Positions 25,145 through 35,379 of a stretch of 64,000 bases of DNA are shown piece after piece (positions within the stretch are counted from its first letter, which is position 1; each line of letters begins with the position of its first letter). Under the pieces are notes generated by a model. The model worked only from the letters and a program-made list of their open reading frames with translations. It did no database searches and had not been told where the DNA came from. The stretch comes from an uncultured Flavobacteriales bacterium (GTDB lineage: Bacteria > Bacteroidota > Bacteroidia > Flavobacteriales_D > Crocinitomicaceae). The position numbers were made by a program, and so were the translations under genes. The DNA is taken from contig CALEIK010000016.1 of the NCBI GenBank assembly GCA_937876195.1, forward strand, positions 1-64,000, written 5' to 3'.

Positions 25145-26563
25145 ATGATACAAGAGTCTTTTTATAACACGTTTTTAGAGCACTTTGGTCGAACACCAAC
25201 GCCAAGTCAGTCAATCTTATTTAGTGACCTTGAAAAGTTTATGTACACGCATCATTCAAGGGAATTATTTCTTATAAAGGGATATGCCGGAACAGGAAAG
25301 ACTTCGGTGCTCTCAGCTTTCGTTCAATCTTTACAGACATTTAATATTCAAACGATCTTGCTAGCTCCAACAGGACGCGCGGCTAAAGTCTTTAGTTTAA
25401 AGGCAAAAAAGGAGGCGTTTACCATTCACAAGCATATTTATCAGCGTAAATCAAAGGTAGATTTGGCGGCTGGAATGGGATTGCGTAAAAATTTATTCAA
25501 GCACACTGTTTTTTTTATTGATGAAGCTTCGATGATTGGTGATTATACGCTAACGAAAGGAGGGGAGGTGAATCAACGGAATTTGTTGGAAGACATCATT
25601 GAATATGTATTTTCTGGTGAGAATTGTCGATTGGTCATGATGGGGGATGAAGGACAGTTACCTCCCGTTGGAAGTGATTTTTCTCCGGCGCTGAACAAAG
25701 ATTACCTCGTCAATCATTTTCCTTCAGTTTCGGTCACTGAATGTAGATTGACCGAGGTTTTGCGTCAAGCAGAAGATTCCGAAGTATTGAGAAATGCCAC
25801 ACTTTTAAGAAATACTGATTGGGTGGATTATCCAAAATTTGACATTCAACCAGGTGGTGATTTGATTCGATTGAGTGGTTTAGAGCTTCAAGATCAGCTA
25901 GAATCGAGTTATTCGAGTGTTGGTGGAGAAGAAACAATTCTAATCACGCGCTCCAACAAACAAGCGAATGCCTACAACCAGCAAATTCGAGGTCGCATTT
26001 TATGGTATGAAGAGGCGTTGTGTTCAGGAGATATTTTGATGATTGTCAAAAACAACTATTTCTGGTTGGGAGAGGATACGAAAATAGGATTTATAGCGAA
26101 CGGAGAAATGGTTCGCATTGTGCGTGTGCAGAAAACCGAACACATGTATGGATTTGAGTTTGCACACTTGATTGTCCGTTTTGTGGATTATGAAGAATTG
26201 GGAGAAGTAGAAGTCATTATTCACACGGAATCACTCACCGTAGATGCACCTTCACTGTCACGAGAGCGTATGAAGGAGTTGTTTTTCTCTGTGGAACGTG
26301 ATTATGCGCACATTCGAGAGAAAAAAAAGCGCTACGAAGCCATTCTCTCAGACCCTTATTTCAATGCGTTACAAGTAAAGTATGCGTATGCAGTGACATG
26401 TCATAAATCACAGGGCGGCCAGTGGAGCGACGTTTATATCGATCAGGGATTCATCAACGAAGAGACATTAAACGCAGATTATTATCGTTGGTTGTACACG
26501 GCATTGACCCGTGCAACGAATCGCGTTTTTTTGGTCAACTTCTCAGATGAGTTCTTTACGTGA
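25145..26563 (+). CDS. RecD-like ATP-dependent DNA helicase (superfamily I)
   Basis: The 472-residue protein has Walker A GYAGTGKTS near residue 45, Walker B FFIDEASMIGD near 125, motif III-like MMGDEGQLPPVG, and C-terminal motifs VTCHKSQGGQW (motif V) and YTALTRATNRV (motif VI). This is the core of a RecD2-type 5'-3' helicase without the N-terminal OB/HhH extension of RecD2. It should unwind DNA in repair or replication. It is divergent from the DUF3822 operon, an arrangement common in Bacteroidota. Confidence 0.9.
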   Translation: MIQESFYNTFLEHFGRTPTPSQSILFSDLEKFMYTHHSRELFLIKGYAGTGKTSVLSAFVQSLQTFNIQTILLAPTGRAAKVFSLKAKKEAFTIHKHIYQRKSKVDLAAGMGLRKNLFKHTVFFIDEASMIGDYTLTKGGEVNQRNLLEDIIEYVFSGENCRLVMMGDEGQLPPVGSDFSPALNKDYLVNHFPSVSVTECRLTEVLRQAEDSEVLRNATLLRNTDWVDYPKFDIQPGGDLIRLSGLELQDQLESSYSSVGGEETILITRSNKQANAYNQQIRGRILWYEEALCSGDILMIVKNNYFWLGEDTKIGFIANGEMVRIVRVQKTEHMYGFEFAHLIVRFVDYEELGEVEVIIHTESLTVDAPSLSRERMKELFFSVERDYAHIREKKKRYEAILSDPYFNALQVKYAYAVTCHKSQGGQWSDVYIDQGFINEETLNADYYRWLYTALTRATNRVFLVNFSDEFFT

Positions 26564-26569
26564 TTCAGC

Positions 26570-28849
26570 CTAAAAATTGGATAATTTCACAGACGTCCTG
26601 CTGAGTGCAATTTTTGTCTGTAACCATTCTTTGTTGAAGCGATCAATGACAATTTTTGCATCTTCTCTGTTCAGGTACTGTCCGGCGAGCACGTTTAATT
26701 CCGACTTCAATGCGTTCAGGATAGCAGCTGTTCGGTACGCGCTGAGCACATCATTTTTTGAAATCCCATATTTTACCATGGCACTCGATAGTTCTTCGTT
26801 CGTGACTTGAATCGATGATTTTACAGGATCCGTATAGGAGTTTACCTCCAACGTAATTGCCCGATCAATATGAATTAATACTTCTGATTTTCGTAAACGA
26901 AGAAATGTACTGTCCATTTTGCTTTCCGAAGGATTTCCAGGGTAACGTGCTAATTCATTCGGCTTTTCATCTTTAATTGTTTGCACACCATTCCATTTTC
27001 CAATGCCCTGTCCACGTGCAATGATTTCAAACGGCACCTTTTTATCAAGCATTCCCTCAAAGAAAATACGCAATGCAACGCTGTCTTTTTCTTGAAATAG
27101 GCGAGAGGGCAGTTCCCATTTATCGGATTCAAAGACATCGTAGAGCTCTAAATTGATGCGAGCATCATAATTCGGCGCTGCGTCCATAATGTTGATGTGC
27201 AACATCACCTCGTCCGCCAATTTAGACAAACATGATTCAGGAATGGCAATCATTCGGATTTCAAAATCCTCTTGCGTCGCAGAGGGTGGGAATTGAAATT
27301 CTTGTGTTAGAATATCAAAAGTTGTAGAATCCTCAAAAGTGTAGAGCCCGTCTTCTTCAGTAAACGTCGCCCAGCGGAGTCCCATCGTTTGTTTAAAGAT
27401 GTCCAACCTACGTTGATAAATCGCCATTAAATCCACGGCCTCGGCTTTTTGCTCCTCCAGTTCCTTTATTTTCTTTTTATACGCATCAAACAGATCGTAT
27501 AGACCAACAATTGTATTTTGGAGTTTTTTACGTTCTTTTCGACTTGAATTCGTGGTGGGTGTTCCGTCAAAAGACCCTGAATTTGATTTAATCGCTTTCC
27601 TTTTTGATTTTTTCACATTACGTGAAGCTTTAGAGGAGGTCGTGATGGGCGAATATCCCATATCGCTGTATTCCTTTTCACGCTTTTCGATTTTCAGTTC
27701 CGTAGCGTCTTTTTTCTTCTGATTGTAATCGATCCAATAGTCAAATCCCTTTTTTCCATAAATCATTTCATTGAGCTTGGCAATTTTATTGAATTCCAAG
27801 TCATTGATAATTGCCTGAAAGGTGGTTCCTTCAGCAAAGGACGAGTCTGGTGACAAAAATCGCGTGTCGCGCGCACCAAAGAGGTGGTAATTCAGTCCGT
27901 TTTTCTCAATGACAACCGTGGTCTGTTTCTCAGAATTGTAACCCCACACATCAAAATGGAGGTTAGTGTATTTATTTTTTCCAGCGGTTTTGAAGTTATT
28001 CAATGTATACCGCATGGATTCAATCTCCTCCGTTACTTTCTTTTTATCTTCAGTCTTTTCAATATACAGCTGATAAGGAAATAAACCTACGGCCTTTGGC
28101 AGTCCTCTGTTCCAACGTCCTTTTTCGTCTTTTTCACGTTCTTCTAAAAGTCCTTCAGTGTTGCTCCCATCTCCAGCAGCGACCAATACATTGTTAAAAT
28201 AATCTGCCTGACCGCCAAGCGCCTTGTAAATTTCAAAAGCACGCTTCTCCACGTATTTGTTGATTGCAGAGTTAATCGCGTTGAGTGTCACCAACTGATC
28301 ATTTACACTAAGAAAGCGAAGTGCTTCTAGTTGCATTTTTTTGTCCCCCAATGTCATGTTAGGATTCATAATCACCTGAATTTTTGGGTGAGGTTGACTC
28401 ACATCAGCCGTCATTTTTGTAGCATTCGGTGGAAGCTGTTGCATCAACAATGATTCGAAAAAATCATATTCATTTTTGTAGTGTTTTAAGTCGTCTGGAT
28501 TATCTCTTTTTGCCTGAAGTACATTGTTCAGTTCCCAAACCGCCATTTTATTCGCTGCTTCAGCAATTAGCCCTTTGGCCGACTTTGCAATTTCTGCTTT
28601 TCGGATAATAAGTAAATCTGGTTGGTTGATAATTAGTAACTCAATGGAATCGTAATTGATGGATTTGTTAGGAAATAGTATTTCTGGACCTTGATAATCG
28701 AAAAATCTCCCGAAGTTATTATTGAGGATGGGACTTTTCTTAACGACATGAAACAGGTAGGCACGCTCCTCAGGAGTAAGTCCTTCGTTGATTTGAGCAA
28801 TTGAATGCACTGAAATAAAGCAAAATAGGTAGAATAATATATGCCTCAT
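26570..28849 (-). CDS. Large secreted protein of unknown function
   Basis: The 759-residue protein has a signal peptide (MRHILFYLFCFISVHSIAQ). The frame is open 23 codons further upstream, but only the ATG at 28849 starts the signal peptide. The mature part has a Lys/Arg-rich region around residues 425-480 (SRNVKKSKRKAIKS and SRKERKKLQNT), a short coiled coil (IKELEEQKAEAVDLMAIYQRRL) and a C-terminal helical part. I recognise no domain. It is predicted periplasmic or cell-surface. It is convergent with the RecD-like gene, with only six bases between the stops. Confidence 0.75.
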   Translation of the reverse strand: MRHILFYLFCFISVHSIAQINEGLTPEERAYLFHVVKKSPILNNNFGRFFDYQGPEILFPNKSINYDSIELLIINQPDLLIIRKAEIAKSAKGLIAEAANKMAVWELNNVLQAKRDNPDDLKHYKNEYDFFESLLMQQLPPNATKMTADVSQPHPKIQVIMNPNMTLGDKKMQLEALRFLSVNDQLVTLNAINSAINKYVEKRAFEIYKALGGQADYFNNVLVAAGDGSNTEGLLEEREKDEKGRWNRGLPKAVGLFPYQLYIEKTEDKKKVTEEIESMRYTLNNFKTAGKNKYTNLHFDVWGYNSEKQTTVVIEKNGLNYHLFGARDTRFLSPDSSFAEGTTFQAIINDLEFNKIAKLNEMIYGKKGFDYWIDYNQKKKDATELKIEKREKEYSDMGYSPITTSSKASRNVKKSKRKAIKSNSGSFDGTPTTNSSRKERKKLQNTIVGLYDLFDAYKKKIKELEEQKAEAVDLMAIYQRRLDIFKQTMGLRWATFTEEDGLYTFEDSTTFDILTQEFQFPPSATQEDFEIRMIAIPESCLSKLADEVMLHINIMDAAPNYDARINLELYDVFESDKWELPSRLFQEKDSVALRIFFEGMLDKKVPFEIIARGQGIGKWNGVQTIKDEKPNELARYPGNPSESKMDSTFLRLRKSEVLIHIDRAITLEVNSYTDPVKSSIQVTNEELSSAMVKYGISKNDVLSAYRTAAILNALKSELNVLAGQYLNREDAKIVIDRFNKEWLQTKIALSRTSVKLSNF

Positions 28850-28959
28850 GTTTAATAGTTGATGTTTAGAACCAATTTGAATGGTAAAATTTGTAGTCCG
28901 AATATAACAAGAAAACACCGTTTTGTAACAGTGTTTTTCATTGAACGTATATTTTCATA

Positions 28960-28991
28960 AAAAAAGCCCCTCCTTCCGAAGAAAGAGAGAC
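28960..28991 (-). terminator. Intrinsic terminator for the T9SS cargo gene
   Basis: Read on the minus strand, an 11-bp stem (28991-28981 against 28976-28966, with several G-U pairs) closed by a TTCG tetraloop is followed by about seven Ts. It lies 31 bases downstream of the stop at 29023. Confidence 0.85.
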
Positions 28992-29022
28992 CTTTTTACA
29001 TTTCTAGTTAAGAGAATGTATA

Positions 29023-30030
29023 TTATTTTTTCACAATCGATTTTGTAGTGCTTGTGCCTTTATCTGTGATTTTCAAAAAGTACAAACCGCTGTCGAAAGA
29101 AGAAATGTCAAGAGAAGTACCATTTGAAACTGCAGATGTCAACAAAATTCGTCCACTTCTATCTACAATTGTTGCTGTTGCATCGATGGATAACTCACCT
29201 GAAATCGTTACTTTGTTAGAAGAGGGGTTTGGAGAAACTGTAAAATCAACCGCTGAATTTTCTTCCAATCCAACATATTGCATTGGGTCATTCACATACA
29301 ATACAATTGTTTCTGCGTTGTTCAATGGAACAGAGTTAATTTCTACAGTCGCAAGAATTAAGACTGGTAAGTTTGAATTAGCCAAATCATAGTATTCGAA
29401 TACGGTACGTTTAATGACAATATCACCAAAAAGAAATGTGTAAGAAGAGTCAGATGATTTCAAACGAATAACATCCGGTAGTGAAATACCGTTTGGTAAA
29501 TTTAAGGTGCCTTGTCCATCAATAGTCACATCGATTACTCCTGACAATGCCGACGACCCGAATGGAGTATCAAGAGTTCCACTATAGGTATCACTAAATG
29601 CGTCACCATTCGAAAAAGGGTATTCAACTAATTTAGCTTCATTTACATCAAAAGTTGCAATAATTTCTCCTATGGTAGGTTCATTAAATACAAAGCCTTG
29701 CGATGAACGCTCAGATACAGTTGAATTATAAAAAGTAGCAATATTTACTCCCAGCGCCATCGTTTTTTGAGAAGTAGGAAAGTCACTTGCATTTGGATCT
29801 GTCGTTGCATCGTCAACTGTGTAGTCTCTTGTCTCACCGTAATATGCTGCCAACATTGTATAATCCCATGTAACACCTGCTCCTGTTGTGTTTTCATAAT
29901 TCACAATGAAAGAGTCACATAAGAACATTGTCTGATCAGTGCCAATTGGTGCCTCATTTGCTTGTGTAAGACTTTGAGTGTTACCAAAAAATGCTAGAGT
30001 TAATGCAGTAAAAAGTAAAGTTTTTTTCAT
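29023..30030 (-). CDS. Secreted protein with type IX secretion sorting domain
   Basis: The 335-residue protein has a signal peptide (MKKTLLFTALTLAFFG). Residues about 255-335 form a T9SS type A C-terminal domain: FTVSPNPSSNKVTISGE, a diagnostic PNP start, the RSGRILL strand, LDISSFDSGLYFLKI and terminal SIVKK. It is therefore exported by the type IX system to the cell surface or medium. The middle (about 20-250) is beta-rich and of unknown function, without a catalytic motif. The start at 30030 is supported by the signal peptide and by the -7 box at 30051-30058. It is one sign that this organism encodes the gliding/T9SS machinery, whose genes are not in this window. Confidence 0.88.
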   Translation of the reverse strand: MKKTLLFTALTLAFFGNTQSLTQANEAPIGTDQTMFLCDSFIVNYENTTGAGVTWDYTMLAAYYGETRDYTVDDATTDPNASDFPTSQKTMALGVNIATFYNSTVSERSSQGFVFNEPTIGEIIATFDVNEAKLVEYPFSNGDAFSDTYSGTLDTPFGSSALSGVIDVTIDGQGTLNLPNGISLPDVIRLKSSDSSYTFLFGDIVIKRTVFEYYDLANSNLPVLILATVEINSVPLNNAETIVLYVNDPMQYVGLEENSAVDFTVSPNPSSNKVTISGELSIDATATIVDRSGRILLTSAVSNGTSLDISSFDSGLYFLKITDKGTSTTKSIVKK

Positions 30031-30050
30031 AATTGTTTTTTTTGTTTTGC

Positions 30051-30058
30051 CAAACTTA
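30051..30058 (-). promoter_or_regulatory. -7 box (TAAGTTTG) for the T9SS cargo gene
   Basis: A perfect TAnnTTTG box on the minus strand lies 20 bases upstream of the ATG at 30030. This favours the ATG at 30030 over the one at 30063, which would start upstream of the box. Confidence 0.55.
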
Positions 30059-30122
30059 ATCATTTTAATTTTTTACTTAAAAAAGAGTGACTATTAAATG
30101 GTTATAAATTTCACAAAGAATA

Positions 30123-30130
30123 TATCTTTG
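30123..30130 (+). promoter_or_regulatory. -7 box (TATCTTTG) for the RND/MMPL exporter gene
   Basis: A perfect TAnnTTTG box ends 28 bases before the ATG at 30159. It is divergent from the box at 30051-30058. Confidence 0.55.
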
Positions 30131-30158
30131 ACACCTACCAAACGAAGGTAACTGAAAA

Positions 30159-32444
30159 ATGGTTGGAGATAAAAGCATTAAAAAATACATTTGGAGCGTA
30201 ATAGCCGTTTTTACGCTAATTACAGTTTTTTTAGGGTACCATATCACCCAGATTCGATTCGACTATAATTTTGAGAATTTCTTTCCGTCGAATGATGACG
30301 AAACGGCTTTTTTCCTTGATTACAGAGAGAAGTTTAACTCTGACAACGATTTCCTGCTTATTTCGGTCGAGAATGAAAACGGCATTTTTGAGAAATCATT
30401 TTTGGAAGAGGTCGAAAAATTCAGTGTTGCCCTAGGAAAAGTAAAAAATGTAGAGCAGGTTCGCTCAATAACAAACGAAGAGGAACAATTTATTTTCCCT
30501 GGTGGTGCGACAGCTTCCAAACCATACATAGATTTCAATGACTTTGATGAGGAGCGTGATTCAACACGGATTTACAAGAACGCTGAGCTGATCAATACCT
30601 TCGTTGCAGAAAATGGCAAGGCACTCTGCATATTTTTAAAACACGAGGATTACCTCTCAAAGAAGAAAAGTGACTACTTAATCACGGATATTCAAAATGC
30701 TTCTGAAAAAGTAGGATTAGCGAACATTCGCATTGCCGGTAGAACGATAGGGCAAAAATACTACATCGACAAGATGATTGTTGAGCTGACCCTTTTTGTG
30801 GGATTAAGTGTGTTCTTAATCATTCTGTTTTTAGTGATTGCGTTTAAATCCGTTTGGGGAGTAATCGTGCCTCAGGTGGTAATTGTTTCTTCCATGATTT
30901 GGGTTGTGGGAGGAATGGGATTCTTTGATCAGCCGATGAACATTATTTTGACTGTTCTCCCCTCAATCATGTTTGTGGTTGGTATGTCGGATGTCATACA
31001 CCTTGTTTCAAGGTATTTAGATGCTTTACGAGTGGAGAAAGATGTTTTGACTTCAATAAGAGTTGCCGTGAAAGAGGTAGGATTCGCCACACTCTTGACG
31101 TCCATCACGACTTCCATTGGATTTTTCTCGCTCTATTTTGTCCAAGTTCAACCCATTCAAATTTTCGGAATTATCATGGGAATAGGAGTGTTAGTAGCAT
31201 TTGTATTAACTTTTTTAACGCTCCCTGTTCTCTTTTACCTATTTCCAGGGCCAAAATTTGTGCGAAACGCTCCGAAAGATCATTTTTGGAAAAAATACTT
31301 GGAAAGAGGGTATATTTTGGTGCTTCGTAAAAGAAGACAAGTGCTCATTATTTCTGCAGGTGTTGTTGTGGTGAGTTTAATCGGAATGTTTCAAGTGGAG
31401 ACGAATAATTTGATGATGGACGATCTCAAAGAATCTGAACCATTGAAAAAAGATTTTGACTTTTTTGACAAGAATTTTGGTGGAATTAGACCGTATGAAC
31501 TTTCGATTACCATTACCGATACCGCAAGAACAGTCTGGGATAAGGATGTCTTAAGCACACTTGATTCGGTAGAAACGTATTTAGAAAATGAGTTTGGTAT
31601 TACTGTAAAGAGCTCCTTGGTAAAATCAATAAAGACTCTCAATCGTGCTTCACACGCGGGAAATGCTGATGAATACCAACTGCCTGTCACAAACAATAAA
31701 ATCCGCTCATTTCGAAGAGCATTGAGAATTGCTGATCAGGGGTCGTTTCTACGCACGTTTGTCGATTCTACCGAGAGGCTAACAAGAATCAGCGGAACCA
31801 TCGGAGATATAGGAAATACAGCTATTACTGAGAAGGAGATGGCATTTTTAGAGTTTTTAAAACAGCACGATCTTGACGGGGCGATTGAATACCAAACGAC
31901 AGGAACGGCATATTTACTTGATAAAAACATGCGCTACCTAGCAGTGAGTTTAGTCAAGGGGTTAGGTGTGTCCATATTGATTGTTGCGCTGATCATTGCA
32001 TTCGTGCATCGTTCGTGGAGAATAATGGTAATCAGCGTTGTTGCAAATGTACTTCCGTTGATATTTATAGCTGGTTTCATGGGATTTGTGGGAATTGAAC
32101 TCAAGACAAGTACTTCCATTATTTTTACAATTGCCTTTGGGATTGCGGTGGATGATACCATTCACTTTTTAGGAAAATTCAAGTTCGAATTAATGAAGGG
32201 AAAGGGTAAATTGTACGCACTGAAGCGCAGCTATATGACTACTGGAAAGGCAATGATCTTGACAACGCTGATTCTAAGTGCAGGATTTTTGTTACTCGTT
32301 TTTTCAGGGTTTTTAGGTACGTTTTACATGGGACTTTTGTTGTGCATCACCTTTATTGTAGCTCTGATTGCCGATTTAACCTTGTTACCTGTGCTACTTC
32401 TTATTTTTTACAAAGAAAAGCCACTGAATAAAGCCTCGAATTAA
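30159..32444 (+). CDS. RND/MMPL family transporter
   Basis: The 761-residue membrane protein has two repeats of one helix, a large extracytoplasmic domain and five helices: helix about 11-30, domain about 31-205, helices about 210-375, then a second set with domain about 425-600 and helices about 605-750. The segment FGIAVDDTIHFLGKF in the second half and VVGMSDVIHLVSRYLDA in the first are the conserved TM4 regions of the hydrophobe/amphiphile exporter and MMPL-type proteins. The aspartates there are the expected proton-relay residues. It probably moves lipids or hydrophobic compounds. It is a single protein without an adjacent membrane-fusion partner. Confidence 0.9.
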   Translation: MVGDKSIKKYIWSVIAVFTLITVFLGYHITQIRFDYNFENFFPSNDDETAFFLDYREKFNSDNDFLLISVENENGIFEKSFLEEVEKFSVALGKVKNVEQVRSITNEEEQFIFPGGATASKPYIDFNDFDEERDSTRIYKNAELINTFVAENGKALCIFLKHEDYLSKKKSDYLITDIQNASEKVGLANIRIAGRTIGQKYYIDKMIVELTLFVGLSVFLIILFLVIAFKSVWGVIVPQVVIVSSMIWVVGGMGFFDQPMNIILTVLPSIMFVVGMSDVIHLVSRYLDALRVEKDVLTSIRVAVKEVGFATLLTSITTSIGFFSLYFVQVQPIQIFGIIMGIGVLVAFVLTFLTLPVLFYLFPGPKFVRNAPKDHFWKKYLERGYILVLRKRRQVLIISAGVVVVSLIGMFQVETNNLMMDDLKESEPLKKDFDFFDKNFGGIRPYELSITITDTARTVWDKDVLSTLDSVETYLENEFGITVKSSLVKSIKTLNRASHAGNADEYQLPVTNNKIRSFRRALRIADQGSFLRTFVDSTERLTRISGTIGDIGNTAITEKEMAFLEFLKQHDLDGAIEYQTTGTAYLLDKNMRYLAVSLVKGLGVSILIVALIIAFVHRSWRIMVISVVANVLPLIFIAGFMGFVGIELKTSTSIIFTIAFGIAVDDTIHFLGKFKFELMKGKGKLYALKRSYMTTGKAMILTTLILSAGFLLLVFSGFLGTFYMGLLLCITFIVALIADLTLLPVLLLIFYKEKPLNKASN

Positions 32445-32448
32445 TTTT

Positions 32449-32456
32449 TAACTTTG
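32449..32456 (+). promoter_or_regulatory. -7 box (TAACTTTG) for nhaC
   Basis: A perfect TAnnTTTG box starts five bases after the exporter stop and 33 bases before the nhaC ATG, so nhaC probably has its own promoter. Confidence 0.5.
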
Positions 32457-32489
32457 AATGCTCTAATAGCAAAGAAACATTAGGAGTCT

Positions 32490-33935
32490 ATGACCAAATT
32501 GAAAAAGAAGCCATCATTCATCATTGCACTTGTGCCGATCATCGTACTTGTCATTCTATTATTTTTTAACGTGAAAATTTATGGAGAAGATGCTACGTAT
32601 GGTTCTAATCAAATTGCATTGATTATTGCAACTGCTATTGCGGCTGTGGTAGGAGTGAGCCTTGGTTTTAAGTGGAAGGAATTAGAAAAGGGAATAGTAA
32701 AAAGCATTAAATCTGCCTTACCCGCCATTCTTATTCTCTTATTGATTGGTGCACTGGCTGGAACATGGATGATTTCAGGTGTAGTCCCGACAATGATTTT
32801 CTACGGATTAAAGGTCTTGAATCCAACTATTTTTCTATTTGCCGCATGTATCGTAAGTGCGATTGTTTCGATGGCAACAGGTAGCTCGTGGAGTACCATT
32901 GCAACAGTTGGATTGGCATTGATTGGAGTAGGAGAGGCGCTAGGTTTTCACCTTCCTTTGGTTGCAGGAGCGATTATTTCAGGGGCTTATTTTGGCGATA
33001 AAATGTCACCGTTGTCAGATACCACTAACCTTGCACCAGCAATGGCAGGAACAGATTTGTTCACGCACATTCGGTACATGACAAAAACCACTGTACCTTC
33101 CATTTCGATTGCGTTGATCATTTTTTTGATTCTAGGTTTTACTGCGACATCAAACTCGAATGCTGCAGATGTCAAGTACATACTGGATACCATTGAAGGA
33201 GAATTTTACATTTCACCCGTGCTTTTATTGGTTCCTGTAGTTGTTATTTTTCTTATCATCAAAAAAGTAAGCGCCGTTCCAGCATTGTTGATTGGAACAC
33301 TGCTAGGAGCTGTAGTAGCATTTATTTTTCAACCTGAACTGATTGAAAAGGTATCTGGAGTCACAGGAAATTATGTGTATGCATCGTACAAAGCTTCAGT
33401 AGATGCCATGTTTGGCAGTGTGAGTGTTTTGGAAGCAGGAAATAGTATGGAGCGTTTGTTGACGACCAAAGGAATGGAAGGAATGATGAATACCATTTGG
33501 TTGATTATTTGTGCAATGGCATTTGGTGGAGTGATGGAAGCTTGTGGATTGTTACAGAAAATTACGAAGTCTGTAGTTTCAGTGGCTAAATCAACAGGAT
33601 CACTCATAGCAACAACCGCAGGAACCTGTGTGTTTTTCAATGCCACAGCATCCGATCAGTACTTGGCAATTGTTGTTCCTGGAAGAATGTTTGCCGATAC
33701 CTACGAAGAAAGAGGCTTGGCACCAGAGAATTTGAGTCGAACATTGGAAGATTCAGGGACTGTAACGTCCGTTCTATTCCCATGGAATACGTGTGGTGCA
33801 GCGCAATCATCGATTTTACATGTAGCTACTGGTGAGTATTGGATGTACTGCTTTTTCAACTTAATCAGTCCATTGATGACAGTGTTTTTTGGCTATTTCA
33901 ACATTGGAATAAAGCGACTTCCAGCAACCAAATAA
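32490..33935 (+). CDS. nhaC: Na+/H+ antiporter, NhaC family
   Basis: The 481-residue inner-membrane protein has about 12 helices. The segment MATGSSWSTIATVGLA and, after it, GAYFGDKMSPLSDTTNLAP carry the polar and acidic residues conserved in NhaC. It exchanges internal Na+ for H+. The later ATAGTCVFFNATASDQYLAI and EDSGTVTSVLFPWNTCGA are also conserved. A second antiporter of a different family (NhaA) lies at 54253, consistent with a salt-exposed habitat. Confidence 0.92.
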   Translation: MTKLKKKPSFIIALVPIIVLVILLFFNVKIYGEDATYGSNQIALIIATAIAAVVGVSLGFKWKELEKGIVKSIKSALPAILILLLIGALAGTWMISGVVPTMIFYGLKVLNPTIFLFAACIVSAIVSMATGSSWSTIATVGLALIGVGEALGFHLPLVAGAIISGAYFGDKMSPLSDTTNLAPAMAGTDLFTHIRYMTKTTVPSISIALIIFLILGFTATSNSNAADVKYILDTIEGEFYISPVLLLVPVVVIFLIIKKVSAVPALLIGTLLGAVVAFIFQPELIEKVSGVTGNYVYASYKASVDAMFGSVSVLEAGNSMERLLTTKGMEGMMNTIWLIICAMAFGGVMEACGLLQKITKSVVSVAKSTGSLIATTAGTCVFFNATASDQYLAIVVPGRMFADTYEERGLAPENLSRTLEDSGTVTSVLFPWNTCGAAQSSILHVATGEYWMYCFFNLISPLMTVFFGYFNIGIKRLPATK

Positions 33936-33997
33936 AGATTACAATCAATTACCGAAGATTCAAGTGCGCTAAACTTCCAAATTCACGCGAGTTTTCT

Positions 33998-34005
33998 TAC
34001 TTTTG
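33998..34005 (+). promoter_or_regulatory. -7 box (TACTTTTG) for ffh
   Basis: A perfect TAnnTTTG box ends 21 bases before the ffh ATG. Confidence 0.55.
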
Positions 34006-34026
34006 TATCCCGAAATCTGAATAAAT

Positions 34027-35376
34027 ATGTTTGAAAATTTAACGGAGAAGTTTGATAGAGCGTTTAAAGTCTTAAAAGGACATGGACAAATTTCTGAAAT
34101 CAATGTCGCTGAAACTCTAAAGGAGGTGCGCCGCGCATTGTTGGATGCCGATGTCAATTTTAAAACGGCAAAGGAATTTACAACCACCGTTAAAGAAAAG
34201 GCACTAGGTCAAAACGTATTGACTTCGATTTCACCAGGTCAGCTGATGATTAAAATCTGCCACGAGGAGTTGGTAGAATTAATGGGTGGAAATGAGGTAG
34301 AGATCAACATCAAAGGAAATCCAGGGATTATTTTGATGTCTGGACTTCAGGGTTCTGGTAAAACAACATTTTCAGGGAAATTAGGAAGCTACCTTAAGAA
34401 TAAGAAAGGAAAGAACCCATTGTTAGTCGCGTGTGATGTTTACCGTCCCGCTGCGATTGATCAATTGCATGTACTCGGTGAGCAATTGGGAATCGAAGTC
34501 TTTTCGAACAAGGAAGAGAAAAATCCAGTTAAAATAGCACAAGCAGCAGTTCAGCATGCAAAGAGTAAAGGCTTTAATGTAGTCATTATAGATACCGCAG
34601 GTCGTTTGGCAGTGGATGAGCAGATGATGAACGAGATTGCTGACGTGAAGAATGCCATTCAACCAACGGAAACGTTGTTTGTTGTAGATTCCATGACAGG
34701 TCAGGATGCCGTGAATACTGCAAAGGCATTCGACGATCGCATCAATTTTGACGGAGTTGTTCTAACAAAACTGGATGGTGATACGAGAGGTGGAGCTGCC
34801 TTGTCCATTAAATCTGTTGTCAACAAGCCAATTAAGTTTGTTGGAACAGGTGAGAAGATGGATGCACTTGATGTTTTCTATCCAGCGCGTATGGCGGACA
34901 GAATTCTTGGAAAGGGAGACATCGTTTCCTTGGTAGAGCGCGCACAAGAACAATTTGATGAAGAAGAATCGCGTAAGCTTCAGAAAAGAATTAAGAAAAA
35001 TCAATTCGATTTCAACGATTTCCTAGGACAATTACAGCAAGTAAAGAAGATGGGGAACGTGAAGGATTTGATGGGAATGATGCCTGGAATGGGGAAAGCC
35101 CTAAAAGATGTCGAAATAGAAGACGACGCGTTTAAATACATCGAAGCGATTATTTATTCAATGACCGCAGCGGAAAGAGAAAATCCAGATCTAATCAACG
35201 GACCACGAAAAATCAGAATTGCGAAAGGAAGTGGAACGAACATCCAAGAAGTGAACAAATTGATGAAACAATTTGAGGACACGAAAAAGATGATGAAAAT
35301 GATGAGCAATCCTGCCAAAATGCGTCAGATGATGAAGCAGATGAAAGGCATGGGCGGTGGAATGCCTGGGGTTTAA
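34027..35376 (+). CDS. ffh: Signal recognition particle protein Ffh
   Basis: The 449-residue SRP GTPase has the N domain, the G domain with P-loop GLQGSGKTTFSG near residue 107, DTAGRL and TKLDGDTRGGAALS, and the methionine-rich M domain ending KMRQMMKQMKGMGGG that binds 4.5S RNA and signal peptides. It directs nascent membrane proteins to FtsY/SecYEG. Length and motifs are normal. No SRP RNA gene was noticed in this window. Confidence 0.98.
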   Translation: MFENLTEKFDRAFKVLKGHGQISEINVAETLKEVRRALLDADVNFKTAKEFTTTVKEKALGQNVLTSISPGQLMIKICHEELVELMGGNEVEINIKGNPGIILMSGLQGSGKTTFSGKLGSYLKNKKGKNPLLVACDVYRPAAIDQLHVLGEQLGIEVFSNKEEKNPVKIAQAAVQHAKSKGFNVVIIDTAGRLAVDEQMMNEIADVKNAIQPTETLFVVDSMTGQDAVNTAKAFDDRINFDGVVLTKLDGDTRGGAALSIKSVVNKPIKFVGTGEKMDALDVFYPARMADRILGKGDIVSLVERAQEQFDEEESRKLQKRIKKNQFDFNDFLGQLQQVKKMGNVKDLMGMMPGMGKALKDVEIEDDAFKYIEAIIYSMTAAERENPDLINGPRKIRIAKGSGTNIQEVNKLMKQFEDTKKMMKMMSNPAKMRQMMKQMKGMGGGMPGV

Positions 35377-35379
35377 AGC

